64,000 bases of DNA, taken from Hymenobacter puniceus (GTDB taxonomy: Bacteria; Bacteroidota; Bacteroidia; Cytophagales; Hymenobacteraceae). The notes beneath the pieces are model-generated. The model was not told the origin of the DNA, searched no databases, and saw nothing but the letters and a program-made list of their open reading frames with translations. Shown in pieces: positions 1 to 8,717 of the stretch. The position numbers were made by a program, and so were the translations under genes. Positions within the stretch are counted from its first letter, which is position 1. Each line of letters begins with the position of its first letter. The stretch spans positions 310,001 through 374,000 of the forward strand of contig NZ_JACSCX010000003.1 of assembly GCF_014333525.1 (NCBI RefSeq). Direction: 5' to 3'.

Positions 1-32
1 GTCCGCATCAGAAACCTTTGTTCAGGAAGCCA

Positions 33-422
33 ATGCTGCCCGAGAAGCACTTGTTTGAGTATGCCGTGCTGCGCGTGGTACCGCGCGTAGAGCGGGAAGA
101 ATTCTGCAACATCGGGGTGGTGCTGTACTGCCGCCCGCTGGGGTTTCTGCAGTGCCGCTTCCACCTCGACGAAGCCCGCCTGCGCGCCCTCGGCGGCCCC
201 GACCTCGACTTGGAGGAGCTGCAGGCGCGCCTCGGGGCCTTTGCGCGGATCTGTGAGGGCCGCCGCCAGGGCGGGCCTATCGGGCAGTTTGGGGTGGCTG
301 AACGGTTCCGCTGGCTTACGGCTACGCGCAGCACCGTGCTGCAAACCTCCGCCGTGCACCCCGGCCTCTGCCACGACCCCGCCGCTACGCTGGAATATCT
401 TTTCGGGCAGTTGGTAGGCTAG
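33..422 (+). CDS. DUF3037 family protein
   Basis: The 129-residue protein fits the DUF3037 family, whose function is unknown. The N-terminus, with its FEYAVLRVVPRVEREEFCNIGVV stretch summarised by the motif EEFxNIGVVLYC, is the family hallmark. I chose the ATG at 33 because the only earlier in-frame start is a TTG at 18 that would add five residues. DUF3037 genes are often found beside HipA-like kinase-domain genes, and the neighbour upstream lies outside the window. A hairpin at 436-501 follows immediately and separates it from the convergent nuclease gene. Family assignment is by recognition of the motif; the role is unknown. Confidence 0.85.
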   Translation: MLPEKHLFEYAVLRVVPRVEREEFCNIGVVLYCRPLGFLQCRFHLDEARLRALGGPDLDLEELQARLGAFARICEGRRQGGPIGQFGVAERFRWLTATRSTVLQTSAVHPGLCHDPAATLEYLFGQLVG

Positions 423-435
423 CACCCAACAGACT

Positions 436-501
436 GAAGCGGCGCTTTATTTGCCGGACGACACCTATAAGGAGAATGCCGGGCAAACGAAGCGCCGCTT
501 C
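436..501. terminator. bidirectional hairpin between convergent genes
   Basis: A perfect 12-bp inverted repeat (GAAGCGGCGCTT at 436-447 and its complement at 490-501) encloses a second short pairing (TTTGCC/GGCAAA). It lies between the stop of the DUF3037 gene and the stop of the convergent nuclease gene, so it probably ends transcription from both sides. There is no long U-run. Confidence 0.55.
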
Positions 502-522
502 GGAAGCTGTTTTCAGTGGACT

Positions 523-2607
523 TTATTGCTTCATCACGCGCTGGGTGGCATCTACGCCTTTTCCTTTGATGCGCAGCACATAGAGGCCGGGCGCCAGGTG
601 AGCGGTGGCGCGGTTAAGCTGCGCCTGCAGCAACGCCTGCGGCCCCTGCAGGCGGAGCATGGGTGCACCCTGCGGCAGGTCCACTTCCAAGGCTAGCGGG
701 CCAGTGCTGGCAGGCAGCTGTGGTAGCGCAAAGGCGCGGGCGCCGCCTTCCGGATTGGGATACATATAAAGGCGTGAGGCGCTGGCATTGGCGGGTGCGA
801 GGCCCCGGAAATTCACCCCAATCAGCACCGGGTCGTGGTCGGAGGAACGGAAGGGGCTTTTGGTATCGGTGTCGGCGCCGGCTACGTCGAACTGCAGGAA
901 GCTGGGCTCGCCGGAGTTGATGTTCCATTTGTGCACGTCAATGAAACCCACCAGGTTGGGCGTTACGATGCAGTGGTCGAGGGAGCCGGTGAGGCCCTTG
1001 AACACGTAGGACGCGCTAGTGGGCGGCGTCACGACCACCAGGCCGGCTGCCCGCAGAATGTCAATGGGGTCTTCTTCGTAGTTGGCGTTGTAGTCGCCGA
1101 TGCAGATAACGCGGCGGGCGCCGGCGGGCCGCACAGTGCCATTGATAAACTGCACAAGAGCCCGGGCCTGGCCCCGGCGCCGGTCATTGGAGCCGCCCTG
1201 GCCGTCGTTCTGGTCGGCATCGATGCCCTTGCCGCTGCTCTTGGACTTGAAGTGGTTGACGACCAGTGCCAGCGTGTCGGGGCGGGTGGCGCGGCGGGTG
1301 ACGAACAGCTGGGCCAGCGGCGGGCGTTCGAACACGCCGGCCACGGTAGCCACCATGGCGGCTTTCAGCGGCGCTACGGTGGCGGGTTTGTAGAGAATGG
1401 CGCACCGGATAACGTCGGTATTGTTGGGCTGCTGGGTGGCACCGCCATCATTAACAAAGGCATAGGTGCCCGCGCCGGCCACCTGGTTGAGGCCGTTCAC
1501 AAGGTCCTGCACTGCCGATTCCGGTCCGAAACCGTCGTTTTCCATCTCACTCAGCCCGATGATGTCGGCGTTCATGGCCACCAGGCCAGCAATGATTTTG
1601 GCGCGCTGCCGGGCAAAGTCCTCGGCGGTTTTGGCGCCGCGGGGTGTGGGGTAGCCGCCGCCCGCGCCGTCGCCGTTGAAATAGTTGAGCACATTGTAGC
1701 TGGCAATCTTCAGGTCGAGGCGGCCGAAGGTGGGCACGGCCGGGCGGCGCACCTCAAACACGGGCGCATCAACTCCGGCCAGCGGCTGGATGCGCCATTT
1801 GCCGTAGCTGTAGCCCATGATGCCGCGCAGCCGCGCCACGGTGCTGCCCACGCGCACGGTGCCCAGGGCGGGGGCAAGAAAGGGGGCAGTGGTGGGCTTG
1901 GCAGCGGTACCGTCGTCGAGAATCAACGACCGTTCGAGGTTTGCTTTCTGGTAGGCATTGACGGCGGCCAGGTTGCTGGTGCCGGTGCTGGTGGTGCCGG
2001 TGGCGGGGTTGTCGTTGGGGTCAATAAACTGGGTGGGCTGGTAGAGCGTGCCGCCGGTGGTGAGAATTAGCTCGCCGCGCTGCTTGAGGCTGTAGACGTC
2101 GGCCACCGTGAGCGGCACCGGAAACTGCACGCGCATGCCCTCGAAACGCTCCAGGTCGGCCGAAGAATACTGGCCCGCAGGCAGCATAGCAAAGTCGGGC
2201 AGCTGGCTGTTGGCGGCCAGCACTTCCACGGTGGGCTGCGTCAGCACGGCTTGGGTGTAGGAAGGCGCGTCGGCGCTTTCCAGCACGGTGCCCGTCACGC
2301 GCACATTGTCGCCGACTTTCACCTGGGCGTCGGGCTGCACTACGTAGAGGGCGTCGGAAGTGGCGGGGTTGCCGTCGGTGGCGGCAGTGGCTTCCTGCAC
2401 GTAGAAGCCGCCCGGGCTCAGGCCCGGATACACGCCCGTCACGACGCCCTCGATAGTGTAGGTGCCGGACGTAGCCGCCGGCCCCACGCCCTGAATGGTG
2501 CCGATACGGGTAGCAGCCGGAGCCGACTGTGCGGCCACTGGCTGATTGAATAGTGTAGCCGCGCTGAGCACAGCAAGGACGGCAAAACCAGAAATTCTAG
2601 AATGCAT
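523..2607 (-). CDS. Secreted endonuclease/exonuclease/phosphatase-family nuclease with T9SS sorting domain
   Basis: The 694-residue product resembles ExeM/NucH-type extracellular nucleases. A signal peptide (MHSRISGFAVLAVLSAATLF, cleavage after VAAQ) is followed by an OB-fold-like DNA-binding segment at about residues 30-140. The nuclease domain spans about 290-600 and has KIASYNVLNYFNGDG, GLSEMENDG, NHFKSKSSG, GDYNANYEEDP and SSDHDPVL, the usual metal and catalytic motifs (Asn, Glu, His, Asp-x-Asn, Asp-His). The last ~80 residues contain YPNPEGG and end LRIKGKGVDATQRVMKQ, typical of a type A T9SS sorting signal, so the enzyme is exported across the outer membrane. The ATG at 2607 is preferred over a GTG at 2631 because it begins a clean signal peptide. 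A role in extracellular DNA degradation is inferred from the family. Confidence 0.9.
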   Translation of the reverse strand: MHSRISGFAVLAVLSAATLFNQPVAAQSAPAATRIGTIQGVGPAATSGTYTIEGVVTGVYPGLSPGGFYVQEATAATDGNPATSDALYVVQPDAQVKVGDNVRVTGTVLESADAPSYTQAVLTQPTVEVLAANSQLPDFAMLPAGQYSSADLERFEGMRVQFPVPLTVADVYSLKQRGELILTTGGTLYQPTQFIDPNDNPATGTTSTGTSNLAAVNAYQKANLERSLILDDGTAAKPTTAPFLAPALGTVRVGSTVARLRGIMGYSYGKWRIQPLAGVDAPVFEVRRPAVPTFGRLDLKIASYNVLNYFNGDGAGGGYPTPRGAKTAEDFARQRAKIIAGLVAMNADIIGLSEMENDGFGPESAVQDLVNGLNQVAGAGTYAFVNDGGATQQPNNTDVIRCAILYKPATVAPLKAAMVATVAGVFERPPLAQLFVTRRATRPDTLALVVNHFKSKSSGKGIDADQNDGQGGSNDRRRGQARALVQFINGTVRPAGARRVICIGDYNANYEEDPIDILRAAGLVVVTPPTSASYVFKGLTGSLDHCIVTPNLVGFIDVHKWNINSGEPSFLQFDVAGADTDTKSPFRSSDHDPVLIGVNFRGLAPANASASRLYMYPNPEGGARAFALPQLPASTGPLALEVDLPQGAPMLRLQGPQALLQAQLNRATAHLAPGLYVLRIKGKGVDATQRVMKQ

Positions 2608-2916
2608 ATAGCGTAGAGCAGGGAGTGGCACATGGTGAGTAGAAACTAAAAGTATAATTTAGCCGCGTAATAATTGCATAAAGTTGCGCTTCCCAGCTTT
2701 CGGCCTTCCATACGCCGTGGCTAGTTTGGTGGCAGTGGCTATTTGTCTTATTTGACGGAGTTCACAGAATGTCAGTTTAAAAGCCGACCTTACAGGACTG
2801 CTGCCAAAGGATACTTCGGCGCTGGCAGTTTCAGGCGTGGCAGCTATCGGTGCCGGGCCTGCGCTCAACGGCTTTCAAGCCATTGCTCCGGCTTCGGACC
2901 ATCTCCTTTCTCCCGC
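2608..2916. other. Intergenic region, no gene seen
   Basis: These 309 bases separate the divergent nuclease and an 85-residue protein gene. Codon statistics do not support any ORF here. The AT-rich stretch near 2640-2680 could hold the nuclease promoter, but no convincing TAnnTTTG element was found. Confidence 0.4.
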
Positions 2917-3174
2917 ATGTCTTCTTTCTACCAGCCTTCGGCTGAGCTGTTGCTCGCGCTGGGGTTCACGCGCTTTGCTTCGCCGCCCCGGCAGGCGCGG
3001 TTCAGCCGGCCCAGCGCCTGCGGACTCGAAACCATTGTGCTTTACGATGACGACGAGCTAACACTGCTCGAAGACGTGAATGGCCAGCTGCTGTACAGCT
3101 TCCAGGGCCGGCTAGCCTCGGAAGCTGAGTTTCGTGTGCTGCTGCGCCAGGTGAACTGGGCGGCAGAGGAGTAG
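2917..3174 (+). CDS. Hypothetical protein, 85 aa
   Basis: I do not recognise this small acidic protein. The ATG at 2917 gives MSSFYQPSAELLLALGFTRF and removes 58 implausible upstream residues. The C-terminal half (LYDDDELTLLEDVNGQLLYSF) looks like alternating strands of a small beta-rich domain, with no signal peptide, membrane segment or metal-binding cysteines. It is followed 41 nt later by another small unknown on the same strand, so the two may be co-transcribed. Coding status rests on the start, the codon use and the absence of a better ORF. Confidence 0.6.
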   Translation: MSSFYQPSAELLLALGFTRFASPPRQARFSRPSACGLETIVLYDDDELTLLEDVNGQLLYSFQGRLASEAEFRVLLRQVNWAAEE

Positions 3175-3215
3175 TACTCAACAATCATCCATCATCCGTC
3201 AATACCCAACGAGCC

Positions 3216-3557
3216 ATGAACGATATCTACCTGCGAAGCCTGGGCTTTGCTCCCCTCGATCAGACACACAGTGCCACCCGACCCTTGTTCAACGACGCCT
3301 GGCGCTACCAGCACGACCAACTGGCCCAGGACGGCAGCCGGCTCTATATCGAGCACCCGTTGGGGGTTAACCGCTGCCGCCTGAGTGCGCTGGCGGCTCC
3401 GCTGGCGGCGCAGGACGTGTTTAAAGACGTTTCGCTGGATGATGCCCAGGGGTTGGAAACGGCGGTAGCTGAGTTCTACGTGGCCCACGGGGGCATCGGC
3501 GCAACGGCCGAGGTGTTCGAGCCGCACCAGTTTTTGCCCTACCGCCGCCAGCGGTAA
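3216..3557 (+). CDS. Hypothetical protein, 113 aa
   Basis: This 113-residue soluble protein has no motif that I recognise. It starts MNDIYLRSLGFAPLDQTHSA and ends in HQFLPYRRQR. It has no signal peptide or transmembrane segment. It follows the 85-residue unknown by 41 nt on the same strand and ends 10 nt before a strong hairpin (3568-3622) that separates it from convergent purU. Its coding use matches the neighbours (GC-rich third positions), so I consider it real but uncharacterised. Confidence 0.65.
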   Translation: MNDIYLRSLGFAPLDQTHSATRPLFNDAWRYQHDQLAQDGSRLYIEHPLGVNRCRLSALAAPLAAQDVFKDVSLDDAQGLETAVAEFYVAHGGIGATAEVFEPHQFLPYRRQR

Positions 3558-3567
3558 TATCCGTTGA

Positions 3568-3622
3568 CCGCACAGGTCCCCCGCTGCTGCTTCCGGGCTG
3601 GTGGCGGGGGACCTGTGTGCGG
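3568..3622. terminator. Strong hairpin between convergent genes
   Basis: An almost perfect ~17-bp stem (CCGCACAGGTCCCCCGC at 3568-3584 with its complement at 3604-3622) lies in the short gap between the 113-residue unknown and the stop of purU. Position and stability suggest a bidirectional terminator without a U-tract. Confidence 0.6.
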
Positions 3623-3647
3623 GTGGGGGCGGGGTGGCCGGCCTCTG

Positions 3648-4481
3648 CTACTCGAAGACGATGGTGCGGTTGCGGTGCACGCAGACCTGCTCGCGAAAAA
3701 CCAGGGACAGGGCGCGGGCCAACGTCAGCTTTTCCACGTCGCGGCCGGCCTGGGCCATGTCGAGGGCGCTTTGGGTGTGGTCGGTGGGGATGACGCTTTG
3801 GGTGATGATGGGTCCCTGGTCGAGCTGGTCGGTGACGAAATGGGCGGTGGCGCCGATGCTTTTCACGCCGCGGGCGTAGGCCTGCGCGTAGGGGCTGGCC
3901 CCAATGAAGGCAGGCAGGAAGCTGTGGTGGATGTTGATGAGCCGCTCGGGGAAGTGCGCCACAAACTCCGGCGACAGAATGCGCATGTAGCGGGCCAGCA
4001 CCACAAACTCGGGCTGGTAGTGCTCAATCTGGGCGAGGACGGCGGCTTCGTGGGCTTCGCGGGAGAGGCCCTCGGCGCTGATGTGGTGGTAGGGCACGTT
4101 AAGGCGCTCGGTTAGCTCGCGCAGGTTGTTGTGGTTGCTGATGACGCCCAGCACCTGGGCTGGCAGCTGCCCGAAGAAGTGGCGCACCAGCAGCTCGGAG
4201 AGGCAGTGGTGCTCTTTGGTGGCCAGCAGCACAATGCGGCGGGGCTGGTCGTCGCGGAGGCGAAGGCGGGCGGTGGGCGGCAGCACAGCGCGCAGGTCGG
4301 GGAGCAGGGCGTCGGGGGCGCAGGGCCCCTCGAATTCGGTGCGCATGAAGAAGTGCTGGTCGTGGCGGTCGACGAACTCGCCATTGCGCAGGATGTTGAG
4401 GCCGTGGCGGTAGAGCACTTCGGTGATGCGGAAAACCAGGCCGGGGGCGTCGGGGCAGTCGATGAGCAGGTAGTGGGTCAT
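3648..4481 (-). CDS. purU: Formyltetrahydrofolate deformylase PurU
   Basis: PurU hydrolyses 10-formyltetrahydrofolate to formate and tetrahydrofolate, supplying formate for PurT and balancing one-carbon pools. The 277-residue protein has an N-terminal ACT domain (residues 1-80, starting MTHYLLIDCPDAPGLVFRIT). The formyltransferase-fold domain has VISNHNNL, the catalytic INIHHSFLPAF (Asn-His pair) and GVKSIGATAHFVTDQLDQGPII (conserved His and Asp). Length equals the family norm. The ATG at 4481 directly starts the ACT domain, so the upstream extension to 4511 is rejected. It stands alone on the minus strand, facing a small unknown. Confidence 0.95.
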   Translation of the reverse strand: MTHYLLIDCPDAPGLVFRITEVLYRHGLNILRNGEFVDRHDQHFFMRTEFEGPCAPDALLPDLRAVLPPTARLRLRDDQPRRIVLLATKEHHCLSELLVRHFFGQLPAQVLGVISNHNNLRELTERLNVPYHHISAEGLSREAHEAAVLAQIEHYQPEFVVLARYMRILSPEFVAHFPERLINIHHSFLPAFIGASPYAQAYARGVKSIGATAHFVTDQLDQGPIITQSVIPTDHTQSALDMAQAGRDVEKLTLARALSLVFREQVCVHRNRTIVFE

Positions 4482-4750
4482 AGCAGACAGGCAGGGGTAA
4501 GGCGGGCGCAAGGATAGGCATAGATTGGCAGACTGCGCGGGTGGGGCCTCACCCCCCGGCCCCGCAACTGCCCGATGCGCAGTATCCCGTGGAGAGGGGG
4601 AGCCTGACGATTTTATGGGAATGAGAAAAGCCCCGGCCCGGTTGCAGTGGGGCCTCAGCTTGTCGTGGAGTTCAGTCGCTCGGCTTTGCTGCGTGATTCC
4701 GAATGCGCGGCGGTTCGCTAGCTTGCCGGCGGTTTGCTTGATTTCCTGTA

Positions 4751-5632
<882 letters not shown>

Positions 5633-5663
5633 TGATGGGATGATGAGGTGACAGGTGAGGAGG

Positions 5664-5763
5664 TGTCATCCTGCGCTGGCGAAGGACCTTATGCAGTTGA
5701 ACGACCATCGTAACAACGACTCGTTATGGCGTGAGAAGGCCCTTCGCTCTGCTCAGGATGACA
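5664..5763. repeat. Imperfect palindromic element, family P1 (100 bp)
   Basis: The two ends are inverted copies of TGTCATCCTG...CGAAGG, so that the first ~30 and last ~30 bases can pair around a loop containing AACGACCATCGTAACAACGACTC-type unique sequence. It lies between convergent genes (hydrolase and J-domain protein). It resembles non-autonomous REP or MITE-like elements with no coding content. Only one copy is present in this window. Confidence 0.65.
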
Positions 5764-5792
5764 GTGCCATCATGGCTTCACTATTATTGCCC

Positions 5793-6815
5793 TCACACCG
5801 TATCGTGGCCGGCGGCGGCCAGCTCGCGCAGAACGTCGCGCAGGCTCTCCGGCTCTCGTATCAGCTGGCCGATGTGGTGCAGATAGTCGGTTTCGGCGCG
5901 CAGCTGGCGCTTGAGTTGGCGAATTTCCTGCTCGCGCTTTTTGCCGGTGCTGCCCATAAAGCCGTTGTCGCCGAATTTCAACTCGTTGAGTTGCTGCTTA
6001 AGCTCCAGTTGCTGCTGCTGCAGGGCCTGCGTGTACTGCACTAGCAAGGTGTCGTCGGTGGGGTTGGTGGGAGTAGCTTCGGAGAGCAGCTGCAGCAGCG
6101 TGTAGAGGTCATTGGTTTCGTAGGCCTCCGTGATGCGCTGCATGAGGGCCGTTTTGAGTTGCTGCACGGCCGGGTCACGCTGCAGGTCAGGGTGGTGGGT
6201 GCGGGCCAGCTGGCGGTACAAGGTTTTGGTGTTCGACAGCAACTCCTGCTGCGCCTGGCGGGCTGCCTTTTCAATGGCTTCCTGCGCTTTCTCGGCCTTC
6301 GATCTGCGCCGGTTGCGGGCCTGCGCTGCTGCCTGCTCGTGCGGCGGCAGGTGGCTATCTACCGATTCAGAAGTTGCCTCCGGTGGGGCTTCGGGTTGTT
6401 GGCTGTCGTCCTCTGCATCAACTGCGCGGCGGGGTGCATATTTGCGCAGCATATCGGCGGCATCTTCACCGAAGCGGTTCTGCAGGGCCTGCGCATTGCC
6501 AATCAGCAATGCCGTAATCTGCTGCTCTTCCAGGCGGCTGAAGTAGCGCAGCAGCAAGGCTTCTTCCAGTGGTGCAAACAGTGCCTGCCGGGCTTCCACT
6601 ACCGCCCGGGCTGCAGGGCCTACCTGCTGCCAATAGCGCCGCCGGGCCTCTTTCTGCTCATCCTGCAGCTCCCGCAGGCGCTGCCGCAGCCCCTCCACCT
6701 GCGCTACCGCCGCCCGAAACGCCTGCTGAGCCGGTGTGCCCATCGGCTCACCGGAAGAGGGTACAGGCAACGCATTAGCAGCAGGCAGATCAGTAACAGG
6801 GTTGTGCAGATTCAT
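5793..6815 (-). CDS. J-domain-containing protein
   Basis: The 340-residue protein contains a degenerate J-domain near residues 210-255, recognised by LYRQLARTHHPDLQRDPAV with the diagnostic His-Pro-Asp, followed by ITEAYETNDLYTLLQLL. Charged coiled coil flanks it (EGLRQRLRELQDEQKEARRR before; QQQQLELKQQLNELKF and EIRQLKRQLRAETDY after). J-domains stimulate Hsp70 ATPase, so a co-chaperone or substrate-adaptor role is likely, but the client is unknown. The ATG at 6815 is chosen because the upstream residues to 6884 come from repetitive intergenic sequence. A TAnnTTTA-like -7 element sits a few bases upstream. Confidence 0.8.
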   Translation of the reverse strand: MNLHNPVTDLPAANALPVPSSGEPMGTPAQQAFRAAVAQVEGLRQRLRELQDEQKEARRRYWQQVGPAARAVVEARQALFAPLEEALLLRYFSRLEEQQITALLIGNAQALQNRFGEDAADMLRKYAPRRAVDAEDDSQQPEAPPEATSESVDSHLPPHEQAAAQARNRRRSKAEKAQEAIEKAARQAQQELLSNTKTLYRQLARTHHPDLQRDPAVQQLKTALMQRITEAYETNDLYTLLQLLSEATPTNPTDDTLLVQYTQALQQQQLELKQQLNELKFGDNGFMGSTGKKREQEIRQLKRQLRAETDYLHHIGQLIREPESLRDVLRELAAAGHDTV

Positions 6816-6875
6816 GGTGTAAAGGTAGGGGAGGTGATGGGGGTGATGGGGTAATGACCTGATGAGGTGACGAAA

Positions 6876-6978
6876 GAACGTCATTCCGAGCGGAGCCGAG
6901 GAATCTCGCGCGCTGACGTTGTCATGCTGTTGTTTACCATACTAGCGAGATTCCCCGGCTCCGCTCGGAATGACGTTC
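6876..6978. repeat. Palindromic element, family P2 (103 bp)
   Basis: The terminal 34 bases (starting GAACGTCATTCCGAGCGG) recur inverted at the other end with a single mismatch, leaving a ~35-base loop. It lies between the stop of the deacetylase gene and the start of the J-domain gene, which are transcribed in the same direction. The transcript would form a very stable hairpin. No coding content. Confidence 0.75.
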
Positions 6979-7009
6979 CCTTTGTCACCATTCACCTCAT
7001 CACTCAAAA

Positions 7010-7912
7010 TCACCCAAATACCTCATACGCCACCCGAAACGTGTTGCAGTGGGCGTCCACGATGTCAGAAAGCCGCTCGGAGTAACCGCCGCCCATGCTC
7101 ACAGCCACAGGCAAGCGGTGCTGCTGGCACAAGCCCAGCACGTACTCGTCGCGCTGGCGGCAGCCGGAGAGCGTGAGGGCCAGCTTGCCCAGCTTATCGG
7201 TGGCCAGCACATCTACTCCGGCCTGAAAAAACACAAAATCGGGCCGCACGCGCGCCAGCAGGCCGGGCAGCGTGTCGTGGAGCAGATGTAAGTAGGTGGC
7301 GTCGTCGGTGCCCAGGTCCAGCGCAATATCCAGGTCCGACTGCTCCTTGCGCAGCGGATAGTTGGCCCCGGCGTGCATACTAAAGGTGAACACGCGCGGC
7401 TCGTGCCGGAAAATACTGGCCGTGCCGTCGCCCTGGTGCACGTCGAGGTCTACCACCAGCACCTGCCGTGCCAGGCCGTGGTGCAGCAAGTGCGCGGCGG
7501 CCACGGCAATGTCGTTGAGCACGCAGAATCCTTCGCCCCGGTCGCGGAACGCGTGGTGGGTACCGCCGGCCAGGCTCATGCCAATGCCCGTGCTCAGCGC
7601 CTCCCTGGCCGACTGCACAGTGCCCGCCACGCTGCTCAACGAGCGCCGCACCAACTCCGGGCTTTGCGGTAAGCCCAGGCGGCGCACTTCGGTGGGTGTT
7701 AGTTGCAGGTCGCGCACACGGTGCCAATAGTCGGCCGAGTGCACACGCAGGATGTCTTCTTCACTGGCCAGGCCGGGGTCGTAGAAGTCGGTGGGTGGCG
7801 CAATGCCCTGCCATAGCAGCTGCTCCCGAATCAGTTCGTATTTGGCAATCGGAAAGCGGTGGCCCTGGGGCAGCGTGATACTGTAGCGTTCGGAAGTGGC
7901 GAGACGAGGCAT
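7010..7912 (-). CDS. Histone deacetylase/acetoin-utilisation family deacetylase
   Basis: The 300-residue enzyme belongs to the zinc-dependent class II-like bacterial HDAC (AcuC/HdaH) family. Visible motifs are GGTHHAFRDRGEGFCVLND (active-site His-His and substrate channel), DLDVHQGDGTA (zinc-binding Asp and His), SMHAGANYP and the late GGGYS. Such enzymes remove acyl groups from lysine or small amides; the actual substrate in bacteria is usually unknown. The ATG at 7912 starts MPRLATSERYSITLPQGHRF and I prefer it to the start at 7936. It is codirectional with the J-domain gene but separated by a palindromic element, so operon membership is uncertain. Confidence 0.93.
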   Translation of the reverse strand: MPRLATSERYSITLPQGHRFPIAKYELIREQLLWQGIAPPTDFYDPGLASEEDILRVHSADYWHRVRDLQLTPTEVRRLGLPQSPELVRRSLSSVAGTVQSAREALSTGIGMSLAGGTHHAFRDRGEGFCVLNDIAVAAAHLLHHGLARQVLVVDLDVHQGDGTASIFRHEPRVFTFSMHAGANYPLRKEQSDLDIALDLGTDDATYLHLLHDTLPGLLARVRPDFVFFQAGVDVLATDKLGKLALTLSGCRQRDEYVLGLCQQHRLPVAVSMGGGYSERLSDIVDAHCNTFRVAYEVFG

Positions 7913-7990
7913 ATGCTGCCCAAGTACGTAACCCAAGGCCAGAGGATGATAGCGGCTTGGGCCGACGGCTGTTCAGAACTCCAGAACGTG

Positions 7991-8097
7991 TGTAGAGACG
8001 CGTATTCGCGTCTTGCCGTTGATGTTGTTTACATGATGCGGTTACAATGGTGCAGTACCGGTCATTCAACAACAAGACGCAAATATTCGTCTCTACA
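7991..8097. repeat. Palindromic element, family P3 (107 bp)
   Basis: TGTAGAGACGCGTATTCGCG at 7991 is repeated inverted, with a few differences, at the right end (8097). The inner TTG/CAA-rich segments pair as well. It lies upstream of the deacetylase gene and before the leader-ORF units that precede ro60. Features match a small non-autonomous palindromic repeat. Confidence 0.65.
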
Positions 8098-8195
8098 GTA
8101 GTCGGAAAATCACGGCGTCTATTAATGATATGTAGGTAAGTATTGAGCCGCAGTATTACGAATCGAAAAAATAATTAAAATAATTTAGCAATTAA

Positions 8196-8227
8196 TTTGG
8201 TGGCTAGAAAAAGTCCTTTCATATTTG
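8196..8227 (+). promoter_or_regulatory. Putative sigma-A type promoter for leader unit 1
   Basis: TTTG (8196-8199), 20 bases, then CATATTTG (8220-8227) is one mismatch from the Bacteroidota TTTG-N19-21-TAnnTTTG promoter. Transcription would begin near 8233, about 17 nt before the ATG of the leader ORF. This is motif matching only. Confidence 0.45.
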
Positions 8228-8249
8228 TGACACCAAAAACAACAACCTC

Positions 8250-8327
8250 ATGCTGCGCCACATCAACTACACCTTTAAGCAAGACCAGATGAAGCCAAGT
8301 GCATCGTCCGTGGTTCGGTATAGCTGA
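8250..8327 (+). CDS. Putative 25-residue leader peptide 1
   Basis: ATG at 8250 to TGA at 8327 encodes MLRHINYTFKQDQMKPSASS-VVRYS, a basic 25-residue peptide. It is placed like a leader peptide: a promoter lies just upstream, and an intrinsic terminator follows 31 nt after the stop. No stretch of one amino acid typical of biosynthetic attenuators is obvious. I do not recognise a family. Coding status is inferred from position only. Confidence 0.35.
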   Translation: MLRHINYTFKQDQMKPSASSVVRYS

Positions 8328-8358
8328 AGCAGTAGCAGATTCCCTCTGACACTTCCGC

Positions 8359-8393
8359 AACCCGAACCCAGAAGGTTCGGGTTGTTTGTTTTT
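8359..8393 (+). terminator. Intrinsic terminator of leader unit 1
   Basis: A perfect 10-bp stem (AACCCGAACC / GGTTCGGGTT) with a 5-nt CAGAA loop is followed by GTTTGTTTTT. It is preceded by TTCCCTCTGACACTTC, which also occurs in diverged form before the next terminator. Confidence 0.85.
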
Positions 8394-8415
8394 CAACCCC
8401 TTATCCCCTTCGGCC

Positions 8416-8526
8416 ATGCACCAGCCAGCTGCTTACGTTGCGCTATCCTTCCCGAGTAAACGGCAGAATCGCCGCGAGTGGGATATGTGCGGCCGGGACT
8501 TTTTATCGAAATATTCACGCGGATAA
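8416..8526 (+). CDS. Putative 36-residue leader peptide 2
   Basis: ATG at 8416 to TAA at 8526 could encode a 36-residue peptide (or 13 residues from the internal ATG at 8485, MCGRDFLSKYSRG). As in unit 1, the stop is followed by a TTCCnTCTGA motif and then an intrinsic terminator whose loop ends CCCAGAA. It may be a second copy of the same leader-attenuator arrangement ahead of ro60. No homologue is recognised and the start is ambiguous. Confidence 0.3.
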   Translation: MHQPAAYVALSFPSKRQNRREWDMCGRDFLSKYSRG

Positions 8527-8547
8527 CTTCCGTCTGATGCCTTCGTG

Positions 8548-8583
8548 AAAAAGCCCGGCTCTCCCCAGAAGCCGGGCTTTTTT
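8548..8583 (+). terminator. Intrinsic terminator of leader unit 2
   Basis: A perfect 12-bp stem (AAAAAGCCCGGC / GCCGGGCTTTTT) with an 11-nt loop ends in a U-run. It lies 135 nt before the chosen start of ro60, so it either isolates that gene or acts as an attenuator for it. Confidence 0.88.
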
Positions 8584-8717
8584 CATGTTAATTTTTCAAT
8601 CGAATAAATTAATTTTTATTCGAAACAGGAAAAGTATGTCTAAATTATAGCGCGCAAAAGCCAGGCTTATTTCTCAATTAAATGCGTGTCGTTTTCATTT
8701 TTTTTACCGCCATTTTT

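Noticed and set aside
835..2070. 411-residue plus-strand ORF opposite the secreted nuclease
   Set aside because: Gly-Ala-rich shadow of the nuclease gene, with no recognisable domain.
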